Below, in pieces: positions 1 to 9,503 of a stretch of DNA of 64,000 nucleotides. The notes beneath the pieces are model-generated. The model ran no database searches, was not told the DNA's origin, and worked only from the letters and a program-made list of their open reading frames with translations. This stretch comes from Ochrobactrum sp. CM-21-5. Its GTDB lineage: Bacteria > Pseudomonadota > Alphaproteobacteria > Rhizobiales > Rhizobiaceae. How positions within the stretch are numbered: position 1 is the stretch's first letter; each line of letters begins with the position of its first letter. Position numbers and translations under genes: made by a program. The DNA is taken from positions 496,001-560,000 of the forward strand of contig NZ_JACLZJ010000001.1 in NCBI RefSeq assembly GCF_014253075.1. The letters run 5' to 3'.

Positions 1-57
1 GTTGATGTCGCGCTGTTCAAGATCGGGGTTTTCAGGTTTGTTCTTCTCGTTGGCCAT
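1..57 (-). CDS. grpE: GrpE, N-terminal fragment (runs off the left edge)
   Basis: Only the first 19 codons are inside the window; they begin at an ATG on the minus strand and read MANEKNKPENPDLEQRDIN. From memory this hydrophilic start is close to the Brucella/Ochrobactrum GrpE N-terminus. GrpE is the cytoplasmic nucleotide-exchange factor for the DnaK chaperone. The gene follows hrcA on the same strand after a gap of about 95 bases, which is the usual hrcA-grpE heat-shock pair. The call rests on a short stretch plus gene order; the rest of the protein cannot be checked here. Confidence 0.8.
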   Translation of the reverse strand, partial: MANEKNKPENPDLEQRDIN

Positions 58-152
58 AATGCTCTTCCGTCTTGATTATCGTTTGGGCGGATATCGAGTT
101 TCGTGTCTTTAAAATCAAGGTCTATTTTTCAGTGGTCTGGCAAGACTGACAC

Positions 153-1223
153 CTATCGCAGCAGTCTGGATACAATTTGCGCCGTATAATCGACCATTGG
201 GACGATACGCGCATAATTGAGTCGCGTCGGGCCGATAACGCCGAGCGCACCAATAACGCGCTGTTCGGAATCGCGATAGGGGGCCACCACCAGCGAGGAA
301 CCGGAGAGCGAAAACAGCTTGTTTTCCGAACCGATGAAGATGCGCACGCCGGAACCGGATTCAGCCAGATCGAGAAGCTGAATCATGCCGTCCTTGGTTT
401 CCAGGTCGTCGAAGAGATGTCGCAGGCGTTCGATGTCTTCCTGTGCGTGGATATTTTCGAGAAGATTGGCGCGCCCCCGCACGATAAGCCGCGTCGGCTG
501 ATCGACGCCGGTGCCACTCCACACTGCAAGCCCCTGCGCCACCAGTTCCTGTGAAAGCTGGTCCAGTTCCAGCCTTGTTTCATCCGAGAGTTTTTGCAGC
601 TCATTGCGCGCTTCCGACAATGTTTGCCCGTGTATATGTGCGTTGAGGAAATTCGACGCTTCGATCAACTGCGACGCGGTTATTCCGGCAGGCAGCGTGA
701 TGACCCGGTTTTCCACATCGCCATTCTGCATCACGAGAACGGCCAGCGCCCTTGTCGGCTCCAGCCGCACAAACTCGATATGCTTCAGGGCGCCTTCTGC
801 TTTGGCGGCGAGCACAAGCCCTGCGCCGCGCGAGAGGCCGGACAGGACCTGACTGGCTTCTGTCAGAACGCTTTCGACTGAATTGGCGCCGCCAGCGGCA
901 CGCACCTGCGCTTCGATGGAGGAGCGTTCATCTGGCGGCAGGTCGCCCACTTCCAGAAAGGCATCGACAAAGAAGCGCAGCCCTATTTGCGTTGGCAGAC
1001 GCCCTGCCGAGATATGCGGCGCATAGACAAGGCCCAGATGTTCCAGATCGCTCATCACATTGCGGATGGTAGCGGGGGAAAGCGCATGGGGCAAAAGGCG
1101 CGACAGGTTGCGCGAGCCAACCGGATCGCCATCGTTGAGATAGCTTTCGACGATCAGCCGGAAGATTTCGCGTGACCGCTGGTCAAGCGAGCTTAGAAGC
1201 TGGTGTTCTGGCGGTTTCATCAT
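153..1223 (-). CDS. hrcA: Heat-inducible transcription repressor HrcA
   Basis: HrcA represses groESL and related chaperone genes by binding the CIRCE inverted repeat. The 356-residue protein shows the N-terminal winged-helix region ([14 protein letters not shown], then [18 protein letters not shown]) followed by the GAF-like and dimerisation regions, ending [13 protein letters not shown]. The open frame extends 79 codons upstream, but the tandem ATG-ATG at 1223 gives the usual family length and start ([20 protein letters not shown]), so I use it. It is divergent from rph and upstream of grpE. I see no CIRCE element in the 227-base intergenic region, so autoregulation through CIRCE is not supported here. 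Confidence 0.95.
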   Translation of the reverse strand: MMKPPEHQLLSSLDQRSREIFRLIVESYLNDGDPVGSRNLSRLLPHALSPATIRNVMSDLEHLGLVYAPHISAGRLPTQIGLRFFVDAFLEVGDLPPDERSSIEAQVRAAGGANSVESVLTEASQVLSGLSRGAGLVLAAKAEGALKHIEFVRLEPTRALAVLVMQNGDVENRVITLPAGITASQLIEASNFLNAHIHGQTLSEARNELQKLSDETRLELDQLSQELVAQGLAVWSGTGVDQPTRLIVRGRANLLENIHAQEDIERLRHLFDDLETKDGMIQLLDLAESGSGVRIFIGSENKLFSLSGSSLVVAPYRDSEQRVIGALGVIGPTRLNYARIVPMVDYTAQIVSRLLR

Positions 1224-1258
1224 GATGCGGTGGCGAACCCTGTCAATTGCACAGGATA

Positions 1259-1286
1259 GATATAAGGCTGGTGGGGGCGGCGTCAA
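1259..1286 (-). promoter_or_regulatory. Candidate sigma70-type promoter for hrcA-grpE
   Basis: On the minus strand TTGACG (1286-1281) and TATATC (1264-1259) are separated by 16 bases and lie about 36 bases upstream of the hrcA ATG. The match to the housekeeping consensus is good. Assignment to hrcA is by position only. Confidence 0.45.
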
Positions 1287-1450
1287 AGAGTTTAGGGCAA
1301 GTCTGTCAGGCCTCTCGACGGTTATGGGGTGTTTCTTGCCCGTCCGAGCGAAATTCCTTTCTATTTGCGCGGCTCCGGCATAAAAAGCCGCAACGGAATT
1401 TGAATCGAGCCCGCTAGCGGCTTTGAACGAGCTTTGAAACGAGGAATAAT

Positions 1451-2167
1451 ATGCGTCCATCCAAGCGTGCTGCCGACGAAATGCGCGCCGTCTCCTTCGA
1501 ACGCGGCGTCTCCAAACACGCGGAAGGCTCCTGCCTCGTCAAGTTTGGCGACACGCATGTACTTTGCACTGCCAGCCTTGAGGAAAAAGTGCCGGGCTGG
1601 ATGCGCAACACGGGCAAGGGCTGGGTGACGGCGGAATACGGCATGCTGCCGCGCTCGACCGGCGATCGCATGCGCCGCGAAGCTGCCACCGGCAAGCAGG
1701 GCGGGCGCACGCAGGAGATCCAGCGTCTGATCGGACGCTCCCTGCGCGCTGTCGTCGATCTTCAGGCGCTCGGCGAAATGCAGATCACGGTGGACTGTGA
1801 CGTCATTCAGGCCGATGGCGGCACGCGCACGGCGGCGATCACTGGCGGCTGGGTCGCGCTCCACGAGTGCCTGAGCTGGATGGAAGCCCGCCAGATGGTG
1901 AAGGTTGACAAGGTGCTTAAGGACCATGTTGCCGCCATTTCCTGCGGAATTTATGAAGGCGCGCCGGTTCTCGATCTCGATTACGCCGAGGATTCGGTCG
2001 CGCAGACGGACTCCAATTTCGTGATGACGGGCAATGGCGGCATCGTGGAAATTCAGGGCACGGCGGAAGGCGTTCCCTTCTCGGAAGAAGAGTTTGCGAA
2101 CCTGATGCAGCTGGCGCGTACGGGTATCAACCGTCTCGTATCCTTGCAGAAGATGGCTGTTGCCTGA
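1451..2167 (+). CDS. rph: Ribonuclease PH
   Basis: RNase PH is a phosphate-dependent 3'-5' exoribonuclease that trims tRNA 3' ends. The 238-residue protein has the family length and hallmarks: the start [19 protein letters not shown], the stretch [40 protein letters not shown], the conserved [18 protein letters not shown] segment in the phosphate and RNA-binding core, and [20 protein letters not shown] near the end. An AGGA-containing Shine-Dalgarno lies just before the ATG. It is divergent from hrcA, the order usual in related genomes. Confidence 0.97.
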   Translation: MRPSKRAADEMRAVSFERGVSKHAEGSCLVKFGDTHVLCTASLEEKVPGWMRNTGKGWVTAEYGMLPRSTGDRMRREAATGKQGGRTQEIQRLIGRSLRAVVDLQALGEMQITVDCDVIQADGGTRTAAITGGWVALHECLSWMEARQMVKVDKVLKDHVAAISCGIYEGAPVLDLDYAEDSVAQTDSNFVMTGNGGIVEIQGTAEGVPFSEEEFANLMQLARTGINRLVSLQKMAVA

Positions 2168-2175
2168 TAGGACTG

Positions 2176-2276
2176 AAGCATTTCCAGCGAAACTGCCTAG
2201 CGGTTTCGTGTCGGACAATGCGACAAAACAAGGCTTAGAGCGGTTCCGGCGATTCCGTAAATGGAAACTGCTCCAG
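2176..2276. repeat. Dispersed intergenic repeat, type A (copy 1)
   Basis: This roughly 100-base element between rph and the VOC gene shares its whole layout with the sequence at 12751-12854. It opens with AAGCATTTCCAGC, has CGGTTT then GTCGGA and AATGCGACAAAACAA in the middle, TTAGAGCG further on, and a terminal hairpin of the form CCGTxxA..GGAAAC.GCTCCAG. The size and palindromic nature resemble the Bru-RS / RIME-type intergenic mosaic repeats described in Brucella and rhizobia; family membership is inference. Confidence 0.75.
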
Positions 2277-2303
2277 GTCTGCTCCAGCAAGGAAGCCTGA
2301 ACC

Positions 2304-2711
2304 ATGCGCGCTGCCCGTATCCTTGAAACTGCGCTCTATGTCCGCGATGTCGCCGAGGCGATTGAATTCTATCGCGATATCATAGGGCTGGAGCCGGTCG
2401 GCAAGGTCAGCGCGCGCAATGCATTTTTCCGCTGCGGCGAGGGCGTTCTGCTTCTCTTTAAGGCGGAAGACACGTTAGAACCGCCTTTGCCTGGTCATCT
2501 GCCTGTGCCGTCCCATGGCACTACGGGACCGGGCCATGTATGTTTCGCCGGAAGCCGGACGGAGATTGATCGCTGGCGGACACATCTGGAGCAGCACGAA
2601 GTGCTGATCGAGGCCGATTTCGATTGGCCCAACGGTGCGCGCTCGATTTATTTCCGCGATCCGTCCGGTAACTCGCTGGAGATTGCCGAACCGAGACTTT
2701 GGGATGCATGA
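2304..2711 (+). CDS. VOC-superfamily (glyoxalase/bleomycin-resistance fold) protein
   Basis: This 135-residue single-domain protein of the vicinal-oxygen-chelate fold has an N-terminal beta-alpha-beta unit ([22 protein letters not shown]), a central PGHVCFA histidine and a C-terminal [14 protein letters not shown] glutamate, the positions that normally bind the metal. The substrate cannot be read from sequence; the family includes glyoxalases, dioxygenases and antibiotic-binding proteins. An AAGGAA Shine-Dalgarno precedes the ATG. The stop lies 1 base before the chosen rdgB start and overlaps the alternative one, so the two are probably cotranscribed. Confidence 0.85.
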   Translation: MRAARILETALYVRDVAEAIEFYRDIIGLEPVGKVSARNAFFRCGEGVLLLFKAEDTLEPPLPGHLPVPSHGTTGPGHVCFAGSRTEIDRWRTHLEQHEVLIEADFDWPNGARSIYFRDPSGNSLEIAEPRLWDA

Positions 2712-2712
2712 A

Positions 2713-3375
2713 ATGAGAAGACTGGAAAAGGGCAAACTGATTGTCGCTTCGCACAATGCGGGCAAGTTGAAGGAATTCGACGGGCTGATCGGCCCATTCG
2801 GGTTTGAGGTCAGCTCTGTTGCCGCGCTTGGCCTGCCGGAACCGGACGAAACCGGCACAACGTTTGAAGAGAACGCGTATATAAAGGCTTTCGCGGCTGC
2901 CGAGGCTACAGGTCTGCCATCGCTTTCCGACGATTCCGGCCTGATGGTCGATGCGCTGGACGGCGAGCCCGGCGTCTACACTGCCGACTGGGCCGAAACA
3001 GAAGATGGCACACGCGATTTCAATATGGCGATGCGCAAGGTTGAAGACCTGTTGCAGGAAAAGAGCGCCGTGGCACCGGACAAGCGCAAGGCGCGCTTCG
3101 TTTCCGTCATCTGCCTTGCATGGCCGAATGGAGAAGCGGAATATTTTCGCGGCGAAGTGGAGGGCACGTTGATCTGGCCGCCGCGCGGCGATATCGGCTT
3201 TGACTATGACCCCGTATTCTTACCGAATGGTTACCAGAAAACCTTTGGTGAAATGACAGCCGACGAGAAACATGGCTGGAAGCCCGGCGATGCTTCGGCC
3301 TTGTCGCATCGCGCCCGCGCGTTCAAGCTTTTTGCTGAAAAGGCTCTCGACGTTGTATCGGACCCGGTCGAATGA
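2713..3375 (+). CDS. rdgB: dITP/XTP pyrophosphatase (non-canonical purine NTP pyrophosphatase)
   Basis: RdgB hydrolyses dITP, XTP and other deaminated purine nucleotides to the monophosphate, keeping them out of DNA and RNA. Ham1/RdgB features are visible: the nucleotide-binding [10 protein letters not shown] near the N-terminus, [14 protein letters not shown], the [21 protein letters not shown] metal-binding segment and the C-terminal [13 protein letters not shown]. The open frame extends upstream to 2635, but the ATG at 2713 gives the usual 220 residues; an ATG at 2704 (three codons more) is possible. The end overlaps hemW by 4 bases. Confidence 0.95.
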   Translation: MRRLEKGKLIVASHNAGKLKEFDGLIGPFGFEVSSVAALGLPEPDETGTTFEENAYIKAFAAAEATGLPSLSDDSGLMVDALDGEPGVYTADWAETEDGTRDFNMAMRKVEDLLQEKSAVAPDKRKARFVSVICLAWPNGEAEYFRGEVEGTLIWPPRGDIGFDYDPVFLPNGYQKTFGEMTADEKHGWKPGDASALSHRARAFKLFAEKALDVVSDPVE

Positions 3376-4568
3376 ACAAGCTCTTTTCCCCTCCACAGGC
3401 GATACCCGTCTCGCGCACGGATGGGGAAAGTGCGTTCGGCGTTTACCTGCATTGGCCGTTCTGTCTGGCCAAATGCCCCTATTGCGATTTCAATAGTCAT
3501 GTTCGCCACAAGCCGGTGGACCAGCAGCGGTTTGCGGAAGCATTTAAGCGCGAAATGGAAACGCTGCGTGAGCGCACAGGCCCGCGTACGGTGACCAGTA
3601 TTTTTCTGGGCGGCGGCACGCCCTCACTCATGAAGCCCGAAACCGTGGGTGCAGTTTTGGACGGCATCACTTCCTTTTGGTCTGTAGCGCCTGATATTGA
3701 AGTGACGCTGGAAGCCAATCCGACAAGCGTGGAAGCTGACCGTTTTCGCGGCTACCGCGCGGCGGGCGTCAACCGGGTCTCGCTTGGTGTCCAGGCGCTG
3801 AACGATCCCGATCTGCGCCGTCTCGGTCGTATGCATTCGGTCGAGGAAGCCAAGGCCGCCATCGGTCTGGCGCGCGAGATTTTTCCGCGCCTTTCGTTCG
3901 ATCTGATCTATGCGCGGCCCGATCAGAGCATCGAAGCCTGGCGCGAGGAGCTGAAGGAGGCCATCGGCCTTGCCGCCGATCATCTCTCGCTCTACCAGCT
4001 CACGATTGAGGAAGGTACGCAGTTTTATAATCTCTGGAAGGCTGGCAAGCTCACCACGCCAGATCCCGATCACGCCGCCGCTCTCTATGAAGAAACCCAA
4101 CGCGTGACCGCCGAACACGGTCTTCCGGCTTATGAGATTTCCAATCATGCCGTTCCGGGGCGGGAATCGCAGCATAATCTCGTCTACTGGCGTTACGGGC
4201 AATATGTGGGCATTGGACCTGGTGCGCATGGGCGCTTTGTCGAAAACGATGTGCGCACCGTCACCATGACGGAAAAGCATCCTGAAACATGGCTCGATAA
4301 GGTCGAGCGGCGCGGCCACGGCATTATTGAAGAAGAGTATCTTGATGGCGGACAGGAAGGCGACGAGTTTCTGATGATGGGCCTGCGTCTGCGCGAGGGT
4401 ATCGACCTTGATCGCTACAAGAAACTCGCGGGGCATGCAGTCGACCAGAAGCGTCTGGCGAAGCTTATTGCCGAGGGCATGATAGAGCCGATGAGCGGCA
4501 GCACGATCCGCGCGACGCCCGATGGCGCGCTGGTGCTGGATGCGCTTGTCGCCGATCTGGCTGCTTGA
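3372..4568 (+). CDS. hemW: HemW, HemN-like radical SAM heme chaperone
   Basis: The 398-residue protein is a radical-SAM enzyme with the CxxxCxxC cluster motif at Cys31, Cys35 and Cys38 (FCLAKCPYC), followed by the GGGTPSL segment and a HemN_C-type C-terminus. It is annotated in older genomes as oxygen-independent coproporphyrinogen III oxidase; current knowledge of the family favours heme binding and delivery instead. The protein lacks the N-terminal extension of true HemN. The start overlaps the rdgB stop (ATGA), indicating translational coupling. Confidence 0.93.
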   Translation: MNKLFSPPQAIPVSRTDGESAFGVYLHWPFCLAKCPYCDFNSHVRHKPVDQQRFAEAFKREMETLRERTGPRTVTSIFLGGGTPSLMKPETVGAVLDGITSFWSVAPDIEVTLEANPTSVEADRFRGYRAAGVNRVSLGVQALNDPDLRRLGRMHSVEEAKAAIGLAREIFPRLSFDLIYARPDQSIEAWREELKEAIGLAADHLSLYQLTIEEGTQFYNLWKAGKLTTPDPDHAAALYEETQRVTAEHGLPAYEISNHAVPGRESQHNLVYWRYGQYVGIGPGAHGRFVENDVRTVTMTEKHPETWLDKVERRGHGIIEEEYLDGGQEGDEFLMMGLRLREGIDLDRYKKLAGHAVDQKRLAKLIAEGMIEPMSGSTIRATPDGALVLDALVADLAA

Positions 4569-4571
4569 GGA

Positions 4572-5486
4572 ATGACAATGAGCGAAGCAGTAGGCGACGA
4601 ACGGCGCGAATATGTGGTGGGCGGCGTGACGATGCGTGCCCGTCCTCTGGAGCCGGCGCTCTATATCGTCTCGACGCCCATCGGCAATCTTGGTGACATG
4701 ACCTTGCGCGGCATCGAAACGCTCGCTGCCGTCGATGTGCTTGCCTGCGAGGATACGCGGGTGACCCGCGTTTTACTGGACCGCTATGGCATTGCCCGCC
4801 GTCCTGTCAGCTATCACGAGCATAACGCCGCTGAAGCCGGCCCGAAGCTGATCGCTGCGCTTGCATCGGGAAAAAGCGTCGCTCTGGTTTCGGATGCCGG
4901 AACGCCGCTGGTATCCGATCCGGGGTTCCGTCTGGTCGGCGAAGCGCGTGAGGCCGGCATCCGCGTCGTGCCGGTGCCGGGTGCTTCTGCTGTGTTGGCG
5001 GCGCTGGCCGCTTCCGGCCTGCCAACCGACGCCTTCATGTTCTGCGGTTTTCTGCCTGCCAAGCATGGGCAAAAGACCTCGAAGCTCGAAAGCCTCAAAG
5101 GCATCGATGCGACGCTTGTCTTTTATGAATCGCCCAACCGTGCCGCGGCCACTCTGGCCGATATGGCGGAAGTTTTTGGGCCCGGCCGTCAGGGCGCGCT
5201 CTGCCGTGAACTGACAAAGGCTTATGAAACCATCGTCACCGCGCCTTTGGGCGAACTGGTGAAACAATTCGACGGCGAAGATCGCATTCGCGGCGAGGTG
5301 GTGTTGCTGCTCGGCCCGCCGTCTGGTGAGGCGATACCGCAAAGCGAGGCAGACATCGACAAGCTGCTCTTGTCGCTGGCGCAGGAACTGCCGCCGTCGA
5401 AAGCCGCGGGTGAAGCGGCGCGTATGATCGGTGGGCAGAAAGCGGTTCTCTATCAGCGTCTCATGCAACTCAAGTCGGCAGACTGA
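4572..5486 (+). CDS. rsmI: 16S rRNA (cytidine1402-2'-O)-methyltransferase
   Basis: RsmI uses S-adenosylmethionine to 2'-O-methylate C1402 in the decoding centre of 16S rRNA. The 304-residue protein shows the tetrapyrrole-methylase fold: [22 protein letters not shown] near residue 30, [25 protein letters not shown], the [16 protein letters not shown] nucleotide-binding loop, [19 protein letters not shown] and FYESPNR. It starts 3 bases after hemW and its stop overlaps the yraN start by one base, the conserved rsmI-yraN pair. Confidence 0.96.
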   Translation: MTMSEAVGDERREYVVGGVTMRARPLEPALYIVSTPIGNLGDMTLRGIETLAAVDVLACEDTRVTRVLLDRYGIARRPVSYHEHNAAEAGPKLIAALASGKSVALVSDAGTPLVSDPGFRLVGEAREAGIRVVPVPGASAVLAALAASGLPTDAFMFCGFLPAKHGQKTSKLESLKGIDATLVFYESPNRAAATLADMAEVFGPGRQGALCRELTKAYETIVTAPLGELVKQFDGEDRIRGEVVLLLGPPSGEAIPQSEADIDKLLLSLAQELPPSKAAGEAARMIGGQKAVLYQRLMQLKSAD

Positions 5487-5866
5487 TGGCAGACCTCCGC
5501 GAGAAAAGGCGCATGGCTTTCTTTCGCGGACACAGCGCCGAACGTATTGCCGCCTTCACGCTCATCCTCAAAGGCTTTCGGATCGTCGCGCGGCGCTATC
5601 GCACACGGTTGGGCGAGATCGATCTGATCGCCCGGCGCGGCAATCTGGTGCTGATTGTCGAGGTCAAGGCCCGTACCAGCATCGAAGCCGCGCAACTGGC
5701 CGTCACGCCGCAGGCCATGCGCCGCATTGAGGCGGCAGCCGATCTCTGGCTGCAACGTCAGCCGGACTATGCCGTCCTCTCGCTGCGCTTCGATCTGATC
5801 GCAGTGCTTCCACGCCGTTTGCCGAAGCATATGCCTGCCTTCTTCACGGCGGGAACCTATGCGTAA
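5486..5866 (+). CDS. yraN: YraN/UPF0102 family endonuclease-fold protein
   Basis: The 126-residue protein has the UPF0102 signature: [23 protein letters not shown] followed by [11 protein letters not shown], which is the E-ID-EVK arrangement of the PD-(D/E)XK nuclease fold. The family lies next to rsmI in most proteobacteria, but its role is not settled; a part in DNA processing is only inferred from the fold. In several related genomes, as I remember them, gshB follows yraN; here a 178-base intergenic region and cysG follow instead. Confidence 0.9.
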   Translation: MADLREKRRMAFFRGHSAERIAAFTLILKGFRIVARRYRTRLGEIDLIARRGNLVLIVEVKARTSIEAAQLAVTPQAMRRIEAAADLWLQRQPDYAVLSLRFDLIAVLPRRLPKHMPAFFTAGTYA

Positions 5867-5892
5867 GCTTATGGAAACCCTATAAAAATAGT

Positions 5893-5904
5893 GGAATATA
5901 TTCC
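5893..5904. promoter_or_regulatory. Perfect palindrome GGAATATATTCC upstream of cysG
   Basis: A 12-base perfect palindrome sits about 140 bases before the cysG GTG in an AT-rich patch of the only regulatory-sized gap between yraN and the sulfite-reduction genes. A half-site-like GGAAT recurs at 5915-5919 and 6011-6015. It could be an operator for a sulfur-responsive regulator; no regulator is identified and the palindrome could be chance. Confidence 0.3.
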
Positions 5905-6044
5905 GGCCTGCTGCGGAATGAAAATCCAGCAAACGGCAATCTTGAGAAAAAGTGATGCTCGCCGCTATTTTCGCGCGCAAGCCCGTTTCTTATAACATCC
6001 CGCAATCCACGGAATAATGGCGCTGTCTGAAAAAGGATAGTGCC

Positions 6045-7469
6045 GTGGCTTTTGCATCCAAACCCCTTCTGGCTGATTTCCCCGCCTTCTTCCGTGTTTC
6101 GGAAGAAGTGGTGGCTATTGTCGGTGGCGGTGAGGAGGCGCTGAACAAGGCGCGTCTCGTGGCTCAGACATCGGCGCGCTTGCGCATCATTGCACAGGAA
6201 ACCGAGCCACATCTGACTGATTTCATCGCAAGCCACGGCGCAGAGCATATTGCCGCGCCTTTTACAGCGGAGCATCTTGAGGGTGCAAAGCTGGCCTTTG
6301 TGGCGACCGGCGATGAGGTGGAGGACCGCGTCATTGCGGTGGCGGCCAAGGCGCTCAGAATTCCGGTCAATGTCGTGGATCGCCCCGCGCTTTGCGATTT
6401 TCTCACACCCGCCATTGTGAACCGGGCTCCGGTTGCCATTGCTATCGGTTCTGAAGGCACGGCTCCGGTGCTGGCGCAGATGGTCCGCGCGCGTATTGAT
6501 GCGGCTTTCTCGCCGCGCCTTGGCGAGCTTGCGCATTTTGCGCAGGGCTGGCGTCCGCTGGTTGAACGGGTTCTGCCCAAGGGGATAGCCCGCCGCAGCT
6601 TCTGGCGCAGCTTTTTTTCAGGAGCGGTTTCCCTTGCCGTCGAAAACGGTGACCGTGAGGAAGCCTGGCGCGCCGCCAGCAAGCTGCTTGAAAAGCCGCT
6701 GGATGCGTCCGGCTATGTCTGGCTGGTCGGAGCCGGTCCGGGCGCGGAAGACCTCCTCACCCTGCGCGCGCACCGGGCGCTGATGGAGGCCGATGTCATT
6801 GTGCATGACGCGCTGGTGCCGGAAGCTGTAATTGCCATGGGACGCCGTGATGCGGAACGTCTTGCCGTTGGCAAGCGCAAAGGCTGCCACTCCAAGAGCC
6901 AGGAGGAAATCAACCGCCTGCTGGTGACACTGGGACGGGAAGGCAAGCGTGTGGTGCGCCTGAAATCCGGCGATCCACTGGTGTTCGGGCGCGCGGGCGA
7001 GGAAATGGCCGCGTTGCGTGCCGCCGGTATCGATTTCGAGATCGTGCCGGGAATAACCTCCGCTTTTGCTGCCGCAGCCGATATGGAACTGCCGCTGACG
7101 CTGCGCGGCGTTGCCTCGTCGCTGGTCTTTACCACCGGTCATGATATGGCGGGCGATGTGTTGCCAGGCTGGGCAAAGCTTGCCGTCTCCGGCGCGACGA
7201 TTGCCGTCTATATGGGATCGAGCGTTGCCGCTTCCGTGGCCTCACGCCTGATCGGAGCTGGCTTGCATGAATATACCGCCGTCGCCGTTGTGGAAAATGC
7301 GAGCCGACAGGACAAGCGTCTGTTTCATGGCACGCTGAAGGATTTGCCCGCGCTGGAGGAGAAGAAACTTGTCGGCCCGGTCATGGTGATCATTGGGGAT
7401 GCAGTTGCAGGGAGCGCCATCGACAAGGCGGAAGCACTGGCTCTCGAGCCGGTTTCCGTTGCAGCCTGA
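6045..7469 (+). CDS. cysG: Siroheme synthase (precorrin-2 dehydrogenase/ferrochelatase + uroporphyrinogen-III C-methyltransferase)
   Basis: CysG makes siroheme, the prosthetic group of sulfite reductase. The 474 residues carry both modules: an N-terminal NAD-binding half (VAIVGGGEEALNKARL near residue 25, then a CysG dimerisation region) and a C-terminal SUMT half beginning about residue 223 (VWLVGAGPGAEDLLTLRA) with VVRLKSGDPLVFGRAGEE and the VPGITSAFAAAA loop. The start is GTG, preceded by AAAGGA; no nearer ATG fits. It leads a tightly spaced run with DUF2849, cysI, cysH and DUF934, so supply of siroheme and its user are co-ordinated. Confidence 0.96.
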   Translation: MAFASKPLLADFPAFFRVSEEVVAIVGGGEEALNKARLVAQTSARLRIIAQETEPHLTDFIASHGAEHIAAPFTAEHLEGAKLAFVATGDEVEDRVIAVAAKALRIPVNVVDRPALCDFLTPAIVNRAPVAIAIGSEGTAPVLAQMVRARIDAAFSPRLGELAHFAQGWRPLVERVLPKGIARRSFWRSFFSGAVSLAVENGDREEAWRAASKLLEKPLDASGYVWLVGAGPGAEDLLTLRAHRALMEADVIVHDALVPEAVIAMGRRDAERLAVGKRKGCHSKSQEEINRLLVTLGREGKRVVRLKSGDPLVFGRAGEEMAALRAAGIDFEIVPGITSAFAAAADMELPLTLRGVASSLVFTTGHDMAGDVLPGWAKLAVSGATIAVYMGSSVAASVASRLIGAGLHEYTAVAVVENASRQDKRLFHGTLKDLPALEEKKLVGPVMVIIGDAVAGSAIDKAEALALEPVSVAA

Positions 7470-7509
7470 CCCGCAGAAAGCGCTGTCAACGAATGTTCGG
7501 AGTTTGGAA

Positions 7510-7812
7510 ATGGTCGTAAAAGTTCTTACTGCAAACCGGCTGATCGACGGACAGGCTGTCTGGCTCGGTGCGGACGGTTCCTGGCGGGAAACCATCGATG
7601 GCGCATTGATCGCCCGTCACGCCGAAGCCGTTGAAGCGCTGGAAGGCGCGGGCAAGGTCGCAGCCCGGGCCAATCTCGTGGTCGATGTGAATGTGATCGA
7701 CGTCGAGGAGCGCGACGAGGGGCTCTGTCCCGTTCGCCTACGCGAGCGCATCCGCCTTTCCGGACCCTCTATTGTCACGTTTGGACACGCACCGTTGAAG
7801 CACGCCTCCTGA
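7510..7812 (+). CDS. DUF2849 protein of the sulfite-reduction cluster
   Basis: This is a 100-residue protein with no recognisable catalytic motif. It begins MVVKVLTANRLIDGQAVWLG and has a short beta-rich N-terminus and an acidic middle. It matches what is known as DUF2849, a family found between siroheme synthase and sulfite reductase genes in alphaproteobacteria. The open frame extends upstream into cysG, but the ATG at 7510 lies just past the cysG stop and is the sensible start. Context suggests a helper for CysI or siroheme handling; nothing in the sequence proves it. Confidence 0.85.
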   Translation: MVVKVLTANRLIDGQAVWLGADGSWRETIDGALIARHAEAVEALEGAGKVAARANLVVDVNVIDVEERDEGLCPVRLRERIRLSGPSIVTFGHAPLKHAS

Positions 7813-7832
7813 TCTCGTTGTTGGAATAGCTC

Positions 7833-9503
7833 ATGTATCGTTACGATGAATTCGACCGCGACTTCGTTGCGGCCCGTGTTGCCCAGTTCAAGGATCAGGT
7901 CGAGCGCCGCCTTTCAGGTGAACTGACCGAAGACCAGTTCAAGCCGTTGCGGCTAATGAATGGTCTCTATCTGCAGCTGCATGCCTATATGCTGCGCGTG
8001 GCGATCCCTTATGGCACGCTATCGAGCCGCCAGTTGCGCAGGTTGGGGCATATCGCCCGCACCTATGATCGCGGTTTCGGCCATTTCACCACGCGCCAGA
8101 ACATCCAGTACAACTGGCCGGCGCTGAAGGATGTGCCGCGCATTCTCGAAGAGCTGGCGGATGTGGAAATGCATTCCATCCAGACTTCCGGCAATTGCAT
8201 CCGCAATGTGACTGCTGATCATTTTGCCGATGCTGCCAGCGACGAAGTGGCCGACCCGCGTCCCTACGCCGAAATCCTGCGTCAGTGGTCGTCGCTGCAT
8301 CCGGAGTTTTCCTATCTGCCGCGCAAGTTCAAGATTGCGATTGTCGGGTCCGAGCATGATCGCGCGGCCATTCAGGTACATGATATCGGTCTGCAACTGA
8401 AGAAGAACGAGGCGGGTGCGTTTGGTCTTGCGGTCTATGTCGGCGGGGGGCAGGGACGCACGCCGATGCTCGCCAAGAAAATCCGGGATTTCCTGCCCAT
8501 AGAGGACATGCTGACCTATGTGACGGCGATCGTCCGCGTTTATAATCTCTACGGGCGGCGCGACAATAAGTTCAAAGCCCGCATCAAGATACTGGTTCAC
8601 GAAACCGGTGTGGAACAGCTGACCCGCGAGATCGATGCTGAATGGGAGAAAATCCGCCATGGCGAGCTGAAGCTGCCGCAACGCGACATCGACGCCATTG
8701 AGCGCTATTTCCGTATGCCCGATCTGCCGCAGCGCCCGGAGGGCTGGGAAGTTCTGGCGGTCACGCAGAAGGCTGATCCGCAATTTGCAAGTTGGGTGGC
8801 GCGCAATGTCGCGCCGCACAAGAACCCGGACTATGCCGTCGTCACGATTTCTCTGAAGCCCATTGGCGGTATTCCGGGTGATGCGAGCGCGGAACAGATG
8901 GAACTGGTGGCCGATATTGCGGAAACCTATTCCTTCGATGAAATCCGTGTCAGTCATGAGCAGAATCTGGTTCTGCCGCATGTCGCCAAGGCCGACCTGG
9001 CGGCGGTCTATGACCTCCTGCAATCCGATGGGCTGGTCACGGCCAATGCCGGCCTCATCACCGACATCATCGCTTGCCCGGGTCTCGATTATTGCGCGCT
9101 TGCCAATGCCCGCTCCATTCCGGTGGCGCAGCGCATTTCCGAACGCTTTGGCGATCTGGAGCGCCAGCTCGAAATCGGCGATCTCAAGATCAAGATTTCA
9201 GGCTGCATTAATGCCTGCGGTCATCATCATGTCGGCCATATTGGTATTCTGGGCGTCGAGAAAAAAGGCGAAGAGCTTTATCAGATCACGCTGGGCGGCT
9301 CGGCCGATGAGCATTCGGCCATCGGTGAAATCACCGGGCGCGGCTTCTCCTCGGAAGAGGTGGTGGACGCCATCGAAACCATTGTGGACACCTATCTGGA
9401 CCTGCGTGAAAGCTCGGAGGAAACCTTTCTCGAAGCTTATCGCCGCGTTGGAATGGACCCCTTCAAGCGGGCCCTTTATGGAGAATTGAGCCGTGCGGCC
9501 TGA
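7833..9503 (+). CDS. cysI: Sulfite/nitrite reductase hemoprotein (siroheme, 4Fe-4S)
   Basis: The 556-residue enzyme carries out six-electron reduction of sulfite to sulfide. The ligands of the coupled siroheme/4Fe-4S centre are visible: Cys415 and Cys421 (CPGLDYC) and Cys458 and Cys462 (CINAC followed by GHHH). The N-terminal half has the paired ferrite-reductase repeats, with HFTTRQNIQYNWP and later RVSHEQNLVLPHV. There is no adjacent flavoprotein cysJ, so electrons probably come from ferredoxin or another carrier, as is usual in this group. A nitrite-reducing role is less likely given its sulfur-assimilation neighbours. Confidence 0.94.
   Translation: MYRYDEFDRDFVAARVAQFKDQVERRLSGELTEDQFKPLRLMNGLYLQLHAYMLRVAIPYGTLSSRQLRRLGHIARTYDRGFGHFTTRQNIQYNWPALKDVPRILEELADVEMHSIQTSGNCIRNVTADHFADAASDEVADPRPYAEILRQWSSLHPEFSYLPRKFKIAIVGSEHDRAAIQVHDIGLQLKKNEAGAFGLAVYVGGGQGRTPMLAKKIRDFLPIEDMLTYVTAIVRVYNLYGRRDNKFKARIKILVHETGVEQLTREIDAEWEKIRHGELKLPQRDIDAIERYFRMPDLPQRPEGWEVLAVTQKADPQFASWVARNVAPHKNPDYAVVTISLKPIGGIPGDASAEQMELVADIAETYSFDEIRVSHEQNLVLPHVAKADLAAVYDLLQSDGLVTANAGLITDIIACPGLDYCALANARSIPVAQRISERFGDLERQLEIGDLKIKISGCINACGHHHVGHIGILGVEKKGEELYQITLGGSADEHSAIGEITGRGFSSEEVVDAIETIVDTYLDLRESSEETFLEAYRRVGMDPFKRALYGELSRAA

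Noticed and set aside
1224-1450. CIRCE element expected for an HrcA regulon
   Set aside because: No TTAGCACTC-N9-GAGTGCTAA-like repeat is present in the hrcA-rph gap.
153-1460. Long 435-residue form of HrcA
   Set aside because: The extra 79 N-terminal residues overlap the rph start and lack family resemblance; the tandem ATG at 1223 gives the normal protein.
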